From an uncultured Sphingomonadaceae bacterium (GTDB taxonomy: Bacteria; Pseudomonadota; Alphaproteobacteria; Sphingomonadales; Sphingomonadaceae): DNA of 64,000 nt. A program made the position numbers and the translations under genes. Below the pieces are notes generated by a model, which was given only the letters and a program-made list of their open reading frames with translations, was not told the DNA's origin and did no database searches. How positions within the stretch are numbered: the first letter of the stretch is position 1; the number at the start of each line of letters is the position of its first letter. Below, one piece after another: positions 1-7,538 of the stretch. The DNA is taken from the NCBI GenBank assembly GCA_937995515.1, contig CALKJZ010000025.1, positions 35,889-99,888 on the forward strand, in the 5' to 3' direction.

Positions 1-2
1 GC

Positions 3-116
3 CACGGCGGCAAGTCGGGCCGTTTCGAGCGGCTGCGCGAGGTGGCCGAGGAAATGGCCTTCATCTTCATGGCGCTCGACCGCAACGACCGGGCGGCGCG
101 CCGGCCTGCCGGCTGA
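3..116 (+). CDS. C-terminal end of an unidentified protein (cut by window edge)
   Basis: Only the last 37 codons are visible, ending in TGA. The readable tail contains GGKSGRFERLREVAEEMAF and ends in an arginine-rich stretch. The frame is open from the window edge and its codon use (G/C at third positions) matches the neighbours, so it is probably a real gene end. I do not recognise the family from this fragment. A five-pair GC hairpin (stems 128-132 and 138-142) follows the stop at a short distance, without a T-run. Confidence 0.5.
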   Translation, partial: HGGKSGRFERLREVAEEMAFIFMALDRNDRAARRPAG

Positions 117-152
117 GGCGGTCGATTCCCCGAGCCCCGGGGATGGCGGCCG

Positions 153-198
153 GGCAGCCGCGACCGGGCAAGCGCAGGTTGGCAGCCGCGACCGGGCA
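153..198. repeat. 18-bp direct repeat, two copies
   Basis: The same 18 bases, beginning GGCAGCCGCG, occur at 153-170 and 181-198, 28 bases apart, in the non-coding gap between the first gene end and the thioesterase gene. The rest of this 199-base gap shows no gene. No function is evident. Confidence 0.6.
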
Positions 199-315
199 GG
201 CCCCGCGCCGCACCACCTGTGGCAGAGGCCGGGCCACCGTCCGGCCCGGACGTGGTGCATGCCTGCCGCCGGGCCGGGCGTTGCCTTTTCGTGCCTCGCG
301 CGGCAGGGCCGGGCC

Positions 316-714
316 ATGCCGCCCACCTTCGCGACCGAGATCACACCCGGGCCCGACGACATCGACATCCTCGGCCATGTGTCGAACATCGTCTATGTCC
401 GCTGGCTGCAGGAGATCGCAACCGCCCACTGGCAGGCGGTTGCCACGCTCGAGGAACAGGCGCGCCTCATCTGGGCGGTCGTCCGCCACGAGATCGACTA
501 TCGCAGGGCCTGCCACCTCGGCGAGCGGCTCGTCGCCGAGACCTGGGCCGAAAACCCGCGCGGGCCCCGCTTCGACCGGCGCATCCGGATCTTCGGCCCG
601 GCGGGTGACACGCGCATGGACTCCCGCACCACCTGGGTGCTGGTGGATCGCCAGCGGCTCAAGCCGCTCAGGGTGCCGGCCGATCTCATCGCGCGGTTCC
701 TCGGGCAGGGCTGA
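316..714 (+). CDS. Hot-dog fold acyl-CoA thioesterase (4HBT family)
   Basis: A 132-residue protein of the single hot-dog (4-hydroxybenzoyl-CoA thioesterase-like) type, expected to hydrolyse an acyl-CoA thioester in the cytoplasm. Near the N-terminus the stretch DIDILGHVSNIVYVRWLQE matches the family signature, an acidic residue followed by GHV/MxN and a tyrosine, that forms the active site and start of the central helix. The ATG at 316 was chosen because it leaves only a few residues before the signature; an in-frame ATG at 259 would add 19 residues unlike the family. The substrate cannot be told from sequence. It stands alone, followed convergently by the Lrp-type regulator. Confidence 0.8.
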   Translation: MPPTFATEITPGPDDIDILGHVSNIVYVRWLQEIATAHWQAVATLEEQARLIWAVVRHEIDYRRACHLGERLVAETWAENPRGPRFDRRIRIFGPAGDTRMDSRTTWVLVDRQRLKPLRVPADLIARFLGQG

Positions 715-740
715 CCGGCGGCCGGCCCCGCGGCGTGCGC

Positions 741-1229
741 CTATTCGGTCTCGATGGGAAAGCCTGCGAACGGCTTGGTTGCGTGCATGGCAACCGACGA
801 GGTCACCCGCGCGACCAGCCCGTCGGCCGCGGTCCAGCTGGCCGTCAGGTCCCGCCACTCGGCCATCGAACGCACCAGAACCTTGACCTGATAGTCCGAC
901 TCGCCGGAGATCTCGTCGGCCTCGATCACCCGCGGGTCGGCGCGGAACCAGGCCTCGACTGCTGCGAAATCCTCCGGCTGGTGCCGCGCGAGCGCCACCT
1001 GCGCGTGGATGATGGTGGCCGGGCGCACCTTCTCGATGGCAACCTGCGCCCGATAGCCGGTGATCACGCCCGCATCTTCCAGCCGCCGCACCCGCGCAAG
1101 GCAGGCAGACGGGGAAAGGGCCACCCGTTCGGCAAGCCGCGCGTTGGTGATTCGCCCATCCGCCTGCAGGATGCGGAGGATCCGGCGGTCGATCCGGTCG
1201 AGAAGAATGGCGTCTTCGCGCGCTTTCAT
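741..1229 (-). CDS. Lrp/AsnC family transcriptional regulator
   Basis: A 162-residue protein with the two-part Lrp/AsnC layout. The N-terminal winged helix-turn-helix (LDRIDRRILRILQADGRITN, then LAERVALSPSACLARVRRLE) is followed by an alpha/beta ligand-sensing domain. The gene is divergent from astA with 78 bases between start codons, so regulation of the arginine-degradation genes by an amino acid ligand is the natural inference; Lrp-type regulators commonly control adjacent amino-acid catabolic genes. The ATG at 1229 fits the usual family length of 150-165. No clear operator or promoter was identified in the divergent gap. Confidence 0.88.
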   Translation of the reverse strand: MKAREDAILLDRIDRRILRILQADGRITNARLAERVALSPSACLARVRRLEDAGVITGYRAQVAIEKVRPATIIHAQVALARHQPEDFAAVEAWFRADPRVIEADEISGESDYQVKVLVRSMAEWRDLTASWTAADGLVARVTSSVAMHATKPFAGFPIETE

Positions 1230-1307
1230 GGCAGGGCCCCGAATCTTCTTCTGCCCATGCCGCAGAAAATCGCAACCCCTTCGCCGGATCCTCGGGCATA
1301 GGGGCGC

Positions 1308-2348
1308 ATGGCCTTGGCATCCCCAACCGACCCCAGTGGCTGGCAGGTCCGGCCTGCGACCGCGGCCGACCTCGATGGCCTGATGGCGCTCGCCCGGCTG
1401 ACCGGGGGCGGCTTCACCAACCTTCCGCAGGACGAGGGCGCGCTTGCGGCGCGGATCCGCTGGTCCGAACAGAGCCTTGCGGCCACCTGCGAGGCGCCCG
1501 GCGATGCGCTCTACCTCATGGTGCTCGAAGAGCGCGCAACCGGCCGGATCGGGGGCACCGCCTGCCTGTTCTCCGAGGTCGGGGTGCGCTGGCCCTTCTA
1601 TTCCTACAAGATCACCACGATCGCGCTGCGCTCGCGCGAGCTCGACCGGACCTTCCGCACAAGGGTGCTGCATCTCGTCAACGATTTCGATGGCGCCTCC
1701 GAGGTGGGCGGGCTGTTCCTTCACCCCGACCTGCGCACCGGCGGGCTTGGCCGCCTGCTGGCGAAAAGCCGCTACCTGTTCATGGCCGGGCACCGGGCGC
1801 GCTTTGCCGACCGGGTGCTCGCCGAACTGCGCGGCGTGATCGATGCGCAAGGCAATGCGCCCTTCTGGGATGCGATTGCCGGTCGCTTCTTCGGCATGGG
1901 CTTCCAGGAGGCAGACCATTTCAACAGCGTCAACGGCAACCAGTTCATTGCCGACCTGATGCCCAAATATCCGGTCTATGTGGCGCTCCTTTCTGCCGCC
2001 GCGCAGGCCGCGCTTGGCCAGCCGCACCCCGCCGGGCGCGCGGCGCAGCGGATGCTGGAAGCCGAAGGGTTCCGCTTCAACGGCTATGTCGACATCTTCG
2101 ACGGCGGGCCGACCATGGACGCCGAGACCGACAGCCTGAAGACGCTCCGGGAGGCCGAGCGGGCGATCGTGCGCGGGCATCTTTCCGCCGAGGCGGCCGC
2201 CGACGTGCCGCTGCGGCTCGTCTCGGCGGGCCGGCTCGAAGGCTTCCGCGCCGTTGCGGCACCGCTCATGCTGGCCGACGACGGGGTGGCGCTCCCGGCC
2301 TCCTCGGGCATCGAGAGGGGGGAGGAGGTGCTCCATGCCGGCTTCTGA
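1308..2348 (+). CDS. astA: Arginine N-succinyltransferase
   Basis: First enzyme of the arginine succinyltransferase (AST) pathway: it transfers succinyl from succinyl-CoA to the alpha-amino group of arginine. The 346-residue length and GNAT-like fold match AstA. Recognisable family segments include WPFYSYKITTIALRSREL, EVGGLFLHPDLRTGGLGRLL (acyl-CoA binding loop) and a C-terminal part with FNGYVDIFDGGPTMDAETD. It heads an astA-astD-astB run; astD starts inside its last codons, so the two are translationally coupled. The partner genes astC and astE are not in this window. The divergent Lrp-type gene is the likely regulator. Confidence 0.93.
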   Translation: MALASPTDPSGWQVRPATAADLDGLMALARLTGGGFTNLPQDEGALAARIRWSEQSLAATCEAPGDALYLMVLEERATGRIGGTACLFSEVGVRWPFYSYKITTIALRSRELDRTFRTRVLHLVNDFDGASEVGGLFLHPDLRTGGLGRLLAKSRYLFMAGHRARFADRVLAELRGVIDAQGNAPFWDAIAGRFFGMGFQEADHFNSVNGNQFIADLMPKYPVYVALLSAAAQAALGQPHPAGRAAQRMLEAEGFRFNGYVDIFDGGPTMDAETDSLKTLREAERAIVRGHLSAEAAADVPLRLVSAGRLEGFRAVAAPLMLADDGVALPASSGIERGEEVLHAGF

Positions 2349-3759
2349 GATGCTGAAAAGCCATCGCCCCCACGATGGAACGCTGCTCTGGGAAGGCGCC
2401 GTGGCCGGCGCGTCCGAGGTGGCAGCAGCGGTCGCCAGGGCTCGCGCCGCGCAGCCCGCCTGGGCTTCGGCTCCGCTCGGGGCCCGCATCGGGCTGGCGC
2501 GCCGGTTCGCGGAGAGGGTGGCAGCCCATGCGGCCCCGTTCGCGCGGCTGATCGCGGAGGAAACGGGAAAGCCCCTGTGGGAAGCCGAGACCGAGGTGGC
2601 AAGTGTTGCGGCCAAGGTGGAGATATCGGTCGCAGCCCACGCCGCACGCACCGGCACCCTCGAGCGGCCGTTCGCAGCCGACCGCCACGGGGCCATCCAG
2701 GCTGTCCGGCACAAGCCGCACGGCGTGCTCGGCGTGCTCGGCCCCTACAACTTCCCCGCGCACCTGCCCAACGGCCACATCGTGCCGGCGCTGCTTGCGG
2801 GCAATGCCGTGGTGTTCAAGCCCTCCGAGCTGACCCCGGCGACGGGCGAATATCTTGCCCTGCTGTGGCGCGAGGCGGGCCTTGCGCCCGGCCTCCTCGA
2901 GCTGGTCCAAGGCGGCGGCGAGACGGGCCGCGCGCTCGCCGGCGCAGAGATCGACGGGCTGCTGTTCACCGGCTCGGCTGCAACCGGGGCGGCGCTCGCG
3001 CGGCAGTTCGCCGAGACCCCGCACCGGATCCTCGCGCTCGAAATGGGCGGCAACAACCCGCTCATCGTCTGGGATCTGCCCGCTGGCCGGGTCGAGGCGG
3101 CAGCCGCCATCGTGCTGCAATCGGCGTTTCTCTCGGCGGGGCAGCGCTGCACGTGCGCGCGCCGGCTGATCCTGCCCGAGGGGCCGGCCGGCGATGCGCT
3201 GCTCGAGGCGGTGGTCGCCGGGGCCGACCGCCTCATCATCGGCCCGCCCCTTGCCGAGCCGCAGCCGTTCATGGGGCCCCTCATCTCCAATCGCGCAGCC
3301 GATGGCCTGCTGGCAGGTGCGGCCGCAATCGGCGGGCGGGTGATCCGCCCCGTCCGCCGGCTGCACGAGGGGCTGCCCTTCCTTGCACCGGGACTCGTCG
3401 ATGTGACGGGCCTTGCCGTGCCCGATGAGGAGCTGTTCGGCCCGCTCCTGCAGGTTGTGCGCGTGCCCGGTTTTGCCGAGGCCATGGCGGCAGCCAACGC
3501 GACCCGCTTCGGGCTTTCGGCGGCCCTTCTGGGCGGCAACCGTGCGCTCTACGAGCGCTTCTGGGCCGAGAGCCGGGCCGGGGTTGTCAACTGGAACCGG
3601 CCGACGAACGGGGCTGCCTCGAGCGCGCCCTTCGGCGGCGTCGGCGCGTCTGGCAACCATCGCCCCTCGGCGTGGTACGCAGCCGACTATTGCGCCTTTC
3701 CCGTTGCCTCGATCGAAGCCGAGGCGCCCGCGGCCCCCGAACTGAAAGGCCTCAACTGA
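2335..3759 (+). CDS. astD: N-succinylglutamate 5-semialdehyde dehydrogenase
   Basis: NAD-dependent aldehyde dehydrogenase of 474 residues that oxidises succinylglutamate semialdehyde to succinylglutamate in the AST pathway. The aldehyde dehydrogenase landmarks are in order: the substrate/cofactor segment LGPYNFPAHLPNGHIVPAL, the nucleotide loop FTGSAATG, the general base in LEMGGNNP (Glu236) and the nucleophile in SAGQRCTC (Cys272). The ATG at 2335 lies 14 bases before the astA stop and is preceded by a strong GGAGGAGG ribosome binding site, which decides the start over an upstream in-frame ATG. Its stop overlaps the astB start by one base. Confidence 0.93.
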   Translation: MPASEMLKSHRPHDGTLLWEGAVAGASEVAAAVARARAAQPAWASAPLGARIGLARRFAERVAAHAAPFARLIAEETGKPLWEAETEVASVAAKVEISVAAHAARTGTLERPFAADRHGAIQAVRHKPHGVLGVLGPYNFPAHLPNGHIVPALLAGNAVVFKPSELTPATGEYLALLWREAGLAPGLLELVQGGGETGRALAGAEIDGLLFTGSAATGAALARQFAETPHRILALEMGGNNPLIVWDLPAGRVEAAAAIVLQSAFLSAGQRCTCARRLILPEGPAGDALLEAVVAGADRLIIGPPLAEPQPFMGPLISNRAADGLLAGAAAIGGRVIRPVRRLHEGLPFLAPGLVDVTGLAVPDEELFGPLLQVVRVPGFAEAMAAANATRFGLSAALLGGNRALYERFWAESRAGVVNWNRPTNGAASSAPFGGVGASGNHRPSAWYAADYCAFPVASIEAEAPAAPELKGLN

Positions 3760-5087
3760 TGCCCGAACTCCATCTCGACGGTCTCGTGGGCCCGACGCAC
3801 AATTATGCCGGGCTGAGCCTTGGCAACCTCGCTGCGACCGCCAACCAGGGCAGCGTGTCCGCGCCGCGCGCAGCCGCGCTCCAGGGGCTGGCCAAGATGC
3901 GCCTCATGCTCTCGCTCGGCGTGCCGCAGGGCATTCTCCTGCCGCACGACCGGCCAAACCTCGCCCTCCTGCGCGCGATGGGGTTCGATGGCGACGATGC
4001 CCGCGTGCTCAGGGCCGCAGCAGCCGAAGACCCGGCGCTTGCCGCCGTCGCTTGGTCGGCAAGCGCCATGTGGACCGCCAATGCTGCAACCGTCTCGCCC
4101 GCGCCCGACACGGCAGACGGGCGCACCCACCTCTCCGTTGCCAATCTTGCGACCATGGCACACCGCGCCCTGGAATGGCCGCAGACGCTTGCGCAGCTCC
4201 GCCTTCTCTTTGCCGACCGGCGCTATTTCGCAGTCCACCCGCCCGTGCCCCAAGGGTTCGGCGACGAGGGGGCGGCGAACCAGATGCGCTTTGCGCCCGC
4301 GCATGAGGCGCCGGGTGTCGAGGTGCTGGTCTATGGCGTGAATGCCGGCGGGCGGTTCCCCGCGCGGCAGCACCCGCGCGCCAGCGCGGCCCTGCTGCGG
4401 CGGCACAGCGTGGCGCGCGGGCACCTCGTGCGCCAGGCGGATGACGCCATCGAGGCCGGCGCCTTCCACAACGATGTGGTGGCCGTTGCCAACGGCCCGC
4501 TCCTGTTCGCGCACGAACAGGCGTTCGAGGACCGCGCAGCGGTGCTTGCCCTGCTGGAGCGCGAGGTGCCCGGCTTCGTGCTGGTCGAGGCGAAGGCCTC
4601 CGAGATTCCGCTCGCAGACGCCATCCAGTCCTATCTCTTCAATGCCGCGCTCGTGTCGGTGGACGACGGCATGGCGCTCGTGCTTCCGCGCGAGGCGCGG
4701 GATACGCCCAATGTCTGGGCCTTCCTCGAGCGGGTGGTCGACGATCCGGCAAACCCGATCCACAGCCTGCACGTCCAGGATCTGCGCGAGTCAATGCGCA
4801 ACGGCGGCGGGCCGGCCTGCCTCCGGCTGCGCGTGGCGCTGGAGGATGCGGCGCTCGCTGCCGTCGACCGGCGGTTCCTGCTCGACGAGGCACGGATTGC
4901 AGCGCTCGAAGAGCTTGTCGCCCGCCGGTGGCCCGAACGGATCGCCCCGCACGACCTTGGCAACCCCGATCTGATGCACGAGGCGCGGGCGGCCCGCGCG
5001 GCGCTTCTCGACCTGCTCGGCATTCCGGCGGCCGAGCTGCAGGCGGCCGAGTGGCAGGCGGCCGGGGCGCTTGCGGCTGCAGCCTGA
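3759..5087 (+). CDS. astB: N-succinylarginine dihydrolase
   Basis: Hydrolyses N2-succinylarginine to succinylornithine, ammonia and CO2, step two of the AST pathway. The 442-residue protein has the AstB opening ELHLDGLVGPTHNYAGLSLG and the pentein-fold catalytic residues, with His237 in GAFHNDVVAVAN and Cys354 in GGGPACLRLRV; their 117-residue separation fits the family. Start and stop are fixed by the ATGA overlap with astD. The last residues are alanine-rich. The following convergent gene is the flagellar fliS, unrelated in function, so the ast run ends here. Confidence 0.93.
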   Translation: MPELHLDGLVGPTHNYAGLSLGNLAATANQGSVSAPRAAALQGLAKMRLMLSLGVPQGILLPHDRPNLALLRAMGFDGDDARVLRAAAAEDPALAAVAWSASAMWTANAATVSPAPDTADGRTHLSVANLATMAHRALEWPQTLAQLRLLFADRRYFAVHPPVPQGFGDEGAANQMRFAPAHEAPGVEVLVYGVNAGGRFPARQHPRASAALLRRHSVARGHLVRQADDAIEAGAFHNDVVAVANGPLLFAHEQAFEDRAAVLALLEREVPGFVLVEAKASEIPLADAIQSYLFNAALVSVDDGMALVLPREARDTPNVWAFLERVVDDPANPIHSLHVQDLRESMRNGGGPACLRLRVALEDAALAAVDRRFLLDEARIAALEELVARRWPERIAPHDLGNPDLMHEARAARAALLDLLGIPAAELQAAEWQAAGALAAAA

Positions 5088-5111
5088 GCCGCGGGCGGGA
5101 AGAGGCCGAGG

Positions 5112-5567
5112 TCAGCCCCGGGCCGGCGGGCCGATGCGGCGCCACGCATCGGCGAGCGCATCGGCCATGTGCGCCGCCTCGCCGAGCGCGGCGTCGCTGC
5201 CGTCGGCGATGAGATCGCGCAGGACGGCATAGGTCCGGTGCAGGGTGCGCGCGACCTCGCCGCCACGCGCATCGTCAAGCGTCGTGTCGAGCCCGTCGAC
5301 AAGCGCCAGCGCCTTCTCGAACGCGCGGCACCGGCCGACGGTGTCGTGGCGGGCCGTTGCCGCCCGCGCCTCGCGCAGCAGCAGCTGCAGCCGCTCGAAG
5401 AGCATCAGCACGAGCATGTGCGGGCTTGCCGCCGCAACGCGGCTTTCGAGGTCCACCCGGCGATAGCTGGAAAGGCCAGCCGGCTGTGGCGATGGCGGGG
5501 GCGGGGTCAGGGGCACCGCCTGGGCCGGCTGGCGGTGGCCCGTGCGGCCGGGGGCATAGGTGAGCAT
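5112..5567 (-). CDS. fliS: Flagellar export chaperone FliS
   Basis: A 151-residue protein. After about 33 proline-rich N-terminal residues it shows the FliS four-helix core beginning YRRVDLESRVAAASPHMLVLMLFE, which in the family binds the C-terminus of flagellin and prevents premature polymerisation in the cytoplasm. It lies three bases downstream of fliD in the same direction, the usual fliD-fliS pairing. The first 30 residues (rich in PPPPSPQP) are longer than typical FliS proteins. No other flagellar genes are visible, so the rest of the regulon lies elsewhere. Confidence 0.82.
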   Translation of the reverse strand: MLTYAPGRTGHRQPAQAVPLTPPPPSPQPAGLSSYRRVDLESRVAAASPHMLVLMLFERLQLLLREARAATARHDTVGRCRAFEKALALVDGLDTTLDDARGGEVARTLHRTYAVLRDLIADGSDAALGEAAHMADALADAWRRIGPPARG

Positions 5568-5570
5568 GGC

Positions 5571-7010
5571 TCAGCGGTCCTTCCGGGCAAACCAGATGTC
5601 GATCTGCCGCGCGAGAAACTCGAGCGTCTGGCGGCTCTGCCCAACCTGCCGGTCGAGCGCGCCATATTGCCGGGCCAGCTGCGCCTCGAACCGTTCCATG
5701 CGCCGGTCGAGCCGCTGGCGCTCGGCGGCAATCGCCTCGGCCTCGCGCTGGAGCGCGGTGGGCTGGCCGGGCCGGCCCTGCACGGCGGTGCGCAGATCGG
5801 CTGCGATCGCCTTGAGCGGGCCGGGTGCGGTCAGGAAGCCGCCGGTGCGCCCAAGCTCGCGCAGCATGGCTTCCACCCGCCCCGGGTGCCGGTCAACCGC
5901 GTGCTGGAGGCGCGCCGTGTCCACCTGGAAGCGGCCGTTGCGGTCGAGCGTCAGGCCGATGTCGGCAAGCCGCGTGGGCAGGTCGCCATCGGCCGCCACG
6001 AGCGGGCGGGTGGTGATCTGCACCAGCGCCGCCACACTGCGCCGCGCCGCACTGTCGGAGGCGAGCGCGCCGGGCGTGCCGGGCGCCCCGGCTCCGCGGG
6101 TGAGATCCCGGCCGATGCCGAGCAGCTCGTTGAAGGCGGCGGCCAAATCGGCGACGGCGGCCGCAAGCTCGGCAGGCGACTGGCGCGCCTCGATGCGCAC
6201 GGGGGCCCCGGGGGCGGCGCGCAGCAGCTGGATTGTCACCCCGGGGACGAGGTCGGCAAAGCTGTTGGCCGCCCGCCGCAGCACCACCCCGTCGAGGCGC
6301 ACGCGCGCGTCCGCCGCCGCCTGGGTGCGCGAAAGCCCGCCGCCGCCCACGGTGAAGGCGAACGGCTCGAGCGCGGGATCGCTTGCCTCCACGAGAAAGC
6401 CCGCCTCGAGCCCGGTGCCGCCCGAGAGGATGAGCCGGCTTCCATCGGGATCCGAGACGATGTCGGCGCGCAGCACGACGCCGGCCGCGCCGGCGGCCTC
6501 GTTGATGGCACGGGCGATGCCGCGCAGCGTGTCGCGCCCGGGTGCGATGCTCACCACGAGATCGGCGGCAGCGCCCGGCGTGAGGCCCTCGGCCGCAGCC
6601 GATCCGTCGACCGTGCCGAAGCGGAAGGTGAGGGTGCCCGTGCCGATTGGCGCGTCGGCATCGGCCGCCGGGGCCGATGCCAGCGCCTGTGCGCCCGCAA
6701 GCGCCAGCACCTCGACGGTGCGTGCCGGCACCAGCTGCCCCGGTGCCACCGTCATGGCAAGCACCGACGGGTCCGACACGCGCGGGATCGCCCCGATGGC
6801 GCCGCTTGCAATGCGGGAATCGAGCGCTGCGGTCAGCGCGTCGAAGGCGGCCTGGAACTGGCCAAGCGCCGAGATGCGGGCCTGGACCCGCGCCTCGCGC
6901 TGGTCGAGGAGCTGCTGGCGCGGGGCGCGCTCGGCCGCGACGAGGTCGCGCACCACGGCCGACGTGTCAAAGCCGGCGCCAAGCCCGAGCGAGGAGAAGA
7001 TGCGCGTCAT
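5571..7010 (-). CDS. fliD: Flagellar filament capping protein FliD
   Basis: HAP2/FliD, the cap that sits at the filament tip and helps flagellin subunits fold into place. The 479-residue protein starts with the typical N-terminal D0 segment (GLGAGFDTSAVVRDLVAAERAP), has an alanine-rich middle and a C-terminal coiled-coil (LKAIAADLRTAV through RQIDIWFARKDR) expected to pair with the N-terminus. It is exported through the flagellar secretion system, so no signal peptide is present. It is transcribed leftward away from rne and coupled to fliS. No sigma-28 or sigma-54 promoter pattern could be recognised upstream. Confidence 0.88.
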   Translation of the reverse strand: MTRIFSSLGLGAGFDTSAVVRDLVAAERAPRQQLLDQREARVQARISALGQFQAAFDALTAALDSRIASGAIGAIPRVSDPSVLAMTVAPGQLVPARTVEVLALAGAQALASAPAADADAPIGTGTLTFRFGTVDGSAAAEGLTPGAAADLVVSIAPGRDTLRGIARAINEAAGAAGVVLRADIVSDPDGSRLILSGGTGLEAGFLVEASDPALEPFAFTVGGGGLSRTQAAADARVRLDGVVLRRAANSFADLVPGVTIQLLRAAPGAPVRIEARQSPAELAAAVADLAAAFNELLGIGRDLTRGAGAPGTPGALASDSAARRSVAALVQITTRPLVAADGDLPTRLADIGLTLDRNGRFQVDTARLQHAVDRHPGRVEAMLRELGRTGGFLTAPGPLKAIAADLRTAVQGRPGQPTALQREAEAIAAERQRLDRRMERFEAQLARQYGALDRQVGQSRQTLEFLARQIDIWFARKDR

Positions 7011-7088
7011 CGGATGTGGTTCACGGCGCTGGTTGCGACGGGTTTAAGGGCGCCGGTTGCGGGCAGGTTTTGCAGGCGGGACGAGCGC

Positions 7089-7117
7089 TTGCAGGGCCGA
7101 AGCGCGGCTGCTAGCAG
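7089..7117 (+). promoter_or_regulatory. Putative promoter for rne
   Basis: TTGCAG (7089-7094) and TAGCAG (7112-7117) are separated by exactly 17 bases, the spacing of a sigma-70 promoter and the same pattern seen before dsbA-smc and ispB. The -10 lies inside the perfect palindrome GCTGCTAGCAGC (7107-7118). It points toward rne and would give a leader of roughly 415 nucleotides. Confidence 0.45.
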
Positions 7118-7538
7118 CGAGATCAGGGCGAAAGCGGGTGCCTGCGCCAGCGCGATGGCCGGATCGGTCCGGCCCATGTGCGCAGTCGCCCTGGCGCCCA
7201 GCTTGCCCGGCTGCCGTAGCGGCGCGGATGGCACCCGCGGGTGCCCGAAGGCAGGAGCGGCCGATCACATACCGCCATGCCTGGCCGGGCGCACAAGGCA
7301 CGAGAGGTTCGACCCAGAGTGAGGGTGCAAGGCGAGAGGAAAGGGGGAGCCGGCGGGGCCTTGGGCGCGCGCCGTGCACGCCGGCCTGGCGCCGAGGGCG
7401 CCACTTTGGGCCTGGTGCCGGCAGTCGCCCGCTCCTCCCCGCTCGCCGGCCGGGCCCTCGGCTGGCGGCTTCCCCCTTCCCATGCAGCGCCGCCGGCGGC
7501 TCGTCCGAGGCCGCGGCCGGTCGCCAGGAGATCTGCCG
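7118..7538 (+). other. Long non-coding leader of rne
   Basis: This 421-base stretch between the putative promoter and the rne start has no convincing coding sequence; the open frame running into rne from 7374 lacks family similarity. It is GC-rich with purine runs around 7325-7345. RNase E mRNAs in other bacteria carry long 5' untranslated regions used for autoregulation by cleavage, so a leader of this size is consistent with such control. That function is inferred, not shown. The remaining gap toward fliD (7011-7088) holds nothing recognisable. Confidence 0.4.

Noticed and set aside
7374..7538. N-terminal extension of RNase E
   Set aside because: The frame is open, but the sequence is unlike RNase E, and AGGAG eight bases before ATG 7539 supports the shorter start.
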